This document shows positions 3,596 through 5,435 of a DNA stretch of 5,435 bases, in pieces. A program made the translations under genes and the position numbers. Position 1 is the first letter of the stretch. The number at the start of each line of letters is the position of its first letter. Location: NCBI GenBank assembly GCA_938033975.1, contig CALHKJ010000535.1, forward strand, positions 1 through 5,435, read 5' to 3'. This DNA is from an uncultured Saprospiraceae bacterium (lineage in GTDB: Bacteria; Bacteroidota; Bacteroidia; Chitinophagales; Saprospiraceae). The notes under the pieces are model-generated. The model ran no database searches and was not told where the DNA came from. It was given only the letters and a program-made list of their open reading frames with translations.

Positions 3596-5435
3596 TTATT
3601 TTGAAACAACAATTTTTTCAACGATTCTCTTTCCTGTACTTCTATCAGTAATAGCCAACAAGTAAATGCCATTTGCATAAGCATCAACATTGATTGATAA
3701 TTGATTTGCAGCACTAAAGATTAATTTACCTTGCACATCAAGAAGCTCTACTGTAAAATCAAGTGCTCGTTCAAGTTCGATTAATATCTCATCAATTGTT
3801 GGATTAGGATAAATAGATATTTGTGAATTCTCAAATTCATGAGTTGAACTAATAAGATCTACTCCATCGCAGTCCTCATCAATTCCATTGTTGGCAATTT
3901 CTTGAGATCCTGGATTCACGGTTGCATCTAGATCATTGCAATCTTCTAGATTGTTGTATCCATCCATATCTTCATCAACTACAAGTTTGAAGATCGACTC
4001 TGCGGTATTTGTTATGATTGGGAAATTAAAATCAAAGTATATTCCTGCACCATTACTGATCATATCATCTTCTTGTAAATCAGGCCAAGTCTTAATTTTA
4101 AAAATGACAAAGCCATCATTGGTTTCATCTTCAAAGGGTAAGTAAATTCCTTCAAAAATAAATTCGACTACATTTTCTTCTTTTATCACTGTGTACATTT
4201 CATGACTAGCGTGTACTATTTCCAAAGAACTGATATCGAAGTTTTCAGTGTCTATTGTATCCCTTACAACAATATTAACAGCTTCGCCATTTCCAGTATT
4301 TTCAAATCTAATTCTATAATGTACAAAATCACCTATCAAATCTGGATTGATATAATCGCCATCTAGGCAAGTCTTATCATTCGGATCATAAGAATTGACC
4401 ACGAGTGCACACATGCTATGAGAATTGTCACCTGGAGTCACTTCATTGTCATGAGTCGTAATGCTTGCTTCAAAACAAATGTATTCACCCCCTTGTAATG
4501 GATTTGATTCACTAGTAGGAGGATTAAGAGTAACATCTACATGAATTACTCCTTCTTCAAATGGATTTAGATCCCCAAGCTCTATCACATATTGGTCATC
4601 AATAAATTCCATATTTGGCGAGCTTGAGTCAAATGAAGCAAATTGCGAAATTGAATTTAAAGTAATGGTTGCTGGGAGAACTGTGTTACCTGTATTTTTA
4701 TAAGTTATGTCGATGCCTTCATTGAAACCAGGTCTGAAGATACCATCACTAGCTAAATAAATCTTTAAATCATCAAAGTCTTGTTCTGTTTTCTGAAAAC
4801 AAAAGTCTTGATTGACAATCACTCCATCTTCTGGAAAGCTCAGGTCTACACTCTCAGGAGATACTTCAAAGTAATTACTTACATTATTTTCTATTGTTGC
4901 TTTGTATTCCCCTTCCGGGAAATTCATTCTTAGTCTTCCGTCCGAACCACCTAAGTAATAACCATCAACTTCTGCTCCTTCAAGTAAAAACTTAGACCTA
5001 CCTATATTTTGATCTGAATCATCACAACCGTTATTGTCGACATCAACTTTCACTGTTCCTACCAGTGCAAAAAACGCTTCTTCATCATTCAGTGGACAAA
5101 AGCTACTAGCACTATAATCTACTAGTTCAGAATTTTCTAAAATTGGGGCAATTCTTGAAAGCTCACTTTCGTCTGCACAAATTCTTAAGCCTTCTGGTAT
5201 ATAAAGACTATCATTAACTGTATGAAATGTGGAAAATCTATGATTGTCCTTTATATTCAAATAAGTTAATGGATTGTTATGAATAGAAACCCAAGAAATT
5301 GAGCCTAGGCTGGTAGATAAATCTAGCTTTTCAATTTGGTTATTATTAGCAAAAAGGGCTGACAGTGATGGACAATTAACCACTTCAACATTCGTAATTA
5401 AGTTTTCGCCAATATATATTTCATATAAATCTGGA
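3596..5435 (-). CDS. Large secreted multidomain protein with LRR-like, DUF7619-like, MopE-type and T9SS sorting domains; N-terminus outside window
   Basis: The frame stays open to the window edge, giving 612 residues plus part of a codon; the true start and signal peptide lie beyond 5435. Residue numbers count from the first whole codon. Residues 1-80 resemble bacterial leucine-rich repeats (NCPSLSALFANNNQIEKLDLS, then NNPLTYLNI). A beta-sandwich segment at about 122-185 has VDVDNNGCDDSD and GSDGRLRMNFPEGEYKATI, like carboxypeptidase-regulatory/SdrD-B modules. About 220-345 is a DUF11-like region (DITYKNTGNTVLPATI). YDPNDKTC (349 on) opens a DUF7619-like domain, with VHYRIRFENTGNGEAVNIVVRDTID and GIYFDFNFPIITNTA. 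Residues 487-526 (DEDMDGYNNLEDCND, then NNGIDEDCDGVD) form a MopE-type acidic metal-binding motif. From 538 (ISIYPNPT) to the C-terminal KIVVSK is a T9SS type A sorting domain, normally removed when cargo crosses the outer membrane. The protein is therefore probably exported to the surface or medium, and adhesion or binding is a plausible role. The stop lies 3 bp from the protease stop. Confidence 0.93.
   Translation of the reverse strand, partial: PDLYEIYIGENLITNVEVVNCPSLSALFANNNQIEKLDLSTSLGSISWVSIHNNPLTYLNIKDNHRFSTFHTVNDSLYIPEGLRICADESELSRIAPILENSELVDYSASSFCPLNDEEAFFALVGTVKVDVDNNGCDDSDQNIGRSKFLLEGAEVDGYYLGGSDGRLRMNFPEGEYKATIENNVSNYFEVSPESVDLSFPEDGVIVNQDFCFQKTEQDFDDLKIYLASDGIFRPGFNEGIDITYKNTGNTVLPATITLNSISQFASFDSSSPNMEFIDDQYVIELGDLNPFEEGVIHVDVTLNPPTSESNPLQGGEYICFEASITTHDNEVTPGDNSHSMCALVVNSYDPNDKTCLDGDYINPDLIGDFVHYRIRFENTGNGEAVNIVVRDTIDTENFDISSLEIVHASHEMYTVIKEENVVEFIFEGIYLPFEDETNDGFVIFKIKTWPDLQEDDMISNGAGIYFDFNFPIITNTAESIFKLVVDEDMDGYNNLEDCNDLDATVNPGSQEIANNGIDEDCDGVDLISSTHEFENSQISIYPNPTIDEILIELERALDFTVELLDVQGKLIFSAANQLSINVDAYANGIYLLAITDRSTGKRIVEKIVVSK

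Noticed and set aside
3936..4145. Plus-strand open frame of 69 codons
   Set aside because: It is antisense to the DUF7619-like and MopE-type segments of the secreted protein and encodes a low-complexity Ser-rich product.
5381..5383. GTG as the start of the secreted multidomain protein
   Set aside because: The frame continues upstream to the window edge with LRR-like sequence (PDLYEIYIGENLITNVEV), so the gene is truncated by the window rather than starting here.

Overview
The window is AT-rich DNA from a member of the Bacteroidota, probably a free-living, marine- or freshwater-type Flavobacteriia/Saprospiria-like lineage. The main evidence is a large secreted protein with a C-terminal type IX secretion (T9SS type A) sorting domain, which is essentially confined to this phylum. 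Supporting evidence is the near absence of Shine-Dalgarno sequences, the A-rich leaders, a Bacteroidota-type pentapeptide-repeat protein and signal-peptide cleavage before Gln. No tRNA, rRNA, insertion sequence, CRISPR array or phage gene is visible.

Layout. Positions 1-458 (minus) hold the N-terminal half of an acetylating acetaldehyde dehydrogenase (MhpF/DmpF/BphJ family), cut by the window edge. Just upstream on the same strand, 47 bp away, is a small stand-alone GIY-YIG-type protein (506-874). Before it lies a possible 72-residue single-pass membrane protein (942-1160). These could be one minus-strand transcript, with the dehydrogenase last among the visible genes. A strong Rho-independent terminator (1262-1292) ends the next minus-strand gene, a 219-residue exported protein that is probably an outer-membrane beta-barrel (1317-1976).

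A 229-bp divergent intergenic region with a 23-bp imperfect palindrome (2063-2085) separates the barrel gene from two plus-strand genes. These are a pentapeptide-repeat protein (2206-2781) and, 97 bp later, a trypsin-like serine protease without a signal peptide (2879-3592). The protease gene converges, with only 3 bp between stop codons, on the last gene. That gene (3596-5435, minus, N-terminus outside the window) encodes a modular secreted protein: leucine-rich-repeat-like segment, beta-sandwich regions, DUF7619-like domain, MopE-type acidic metal-binding motif and T9SS sorting domain.

The genes look like several independent chromosomal units rather than one system. I do not see a convincing new system. 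The points most worth a second look are the 20-residue cysteine ladder in the pentapeptide-repeat protein, its pairing with a seemingly cytoplasmic serine protease, and the intergenic palindrome.
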